A stretch of 5,156 nucleotides of DNA from the NCBI GenBank assembly GCA_904393855.1, contig CAJFNE010000133.1:3408-8563 (forward strand). The letters run 5' to 3'. The notes beneath the pieces were generated by a model. The model did not search any database. It was not told the origin of the DNA and saw nothing but the letters and a program-made list of their open reading frames with translations. This DNA comes from an uncultured Oscillibacter sp. Its GTDB lineage: Bacteria > Bacillota > Clostridia > Oscillospirales > Oscillospiraceae. Shown here piece after piece: positions 4,736 to 5,156 of this stretch (position 1 is the first letter of the stretch; each line of letters begins with the position of its first letter). A program made the translations under genes and the position numbers.

Positions 4736-5156
<421 letters not shown>

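Overview
This window looks like chromosomal DNA of a GC-rich, spore-forming anaerobe of the class Clostridia, most likely Oscillospiraceae-like. The grounds are a GerA/SpoVAF spore-germination protein, a small clostridial/Thermotoga-type [4Fe-4S] ferredoxin, a two-cluster Fe-S protein and strongly GC-biased third codon positions. No rRNA, bona fide tRNA, transposase, phage gene or CRISPR array is visible.

Layout. (i) 1-1994, plus strand: the tail of an unrecognised gene overlaps (ATGA) a DUF4180 gene, followed by spoVAF. The short gap before spoVAF holds a sigma-G-like promoter and a hairpin that buries the spoVAF Shine-Dalgarno sequence. (ii) 1995-2093: two perfect 16-bp hairpins between converging genes. 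(iii) 2094-3002, minus strand: a two-gene redox operon, with a 236-aa Fe-S protein followed after an 18-nt gap by a 59-aa ferredoxin that is easily missed because it is short. (iv) 3003-3183: a divergent promoter region. (v) 3184-4200, plus strand: a FliB-family (flagellin lysine N-methylase-like) Cys-rich protein starting at GTG. (vi) 4201-4735: a 535-base stretch without a convincing protein gene. It holds a 12-bp inverted repeat, a good vegetative promoter with an AT-rich upstream element, about 335 nt of AT-richer sequence that folds by eye into a long branched rod, and a clear intrinsic terminator. I read this as an independent structured non-coding RNA gene. A second hairpin ends the next gene. 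(vii) 4736-5156, minus strand: the C-terminal 139 residues of glyceraldehyde-3-phosphate dehydrogenase, running off the window.

How the parts fit. The redox pair (iii) is one unit, and gap, the FliB-like gene and spoVAF are separately transcribed. Two points deserve attention. The first is the candidate structured RNA between fliB and gap. The second is the spoVAF leader: a forespore transcript would start just after the anti-SD arm and have a free ribosome site, while read-through mRNA from the upstream genes would have it masked. All structures were found by reading, not by computed folding or database search.
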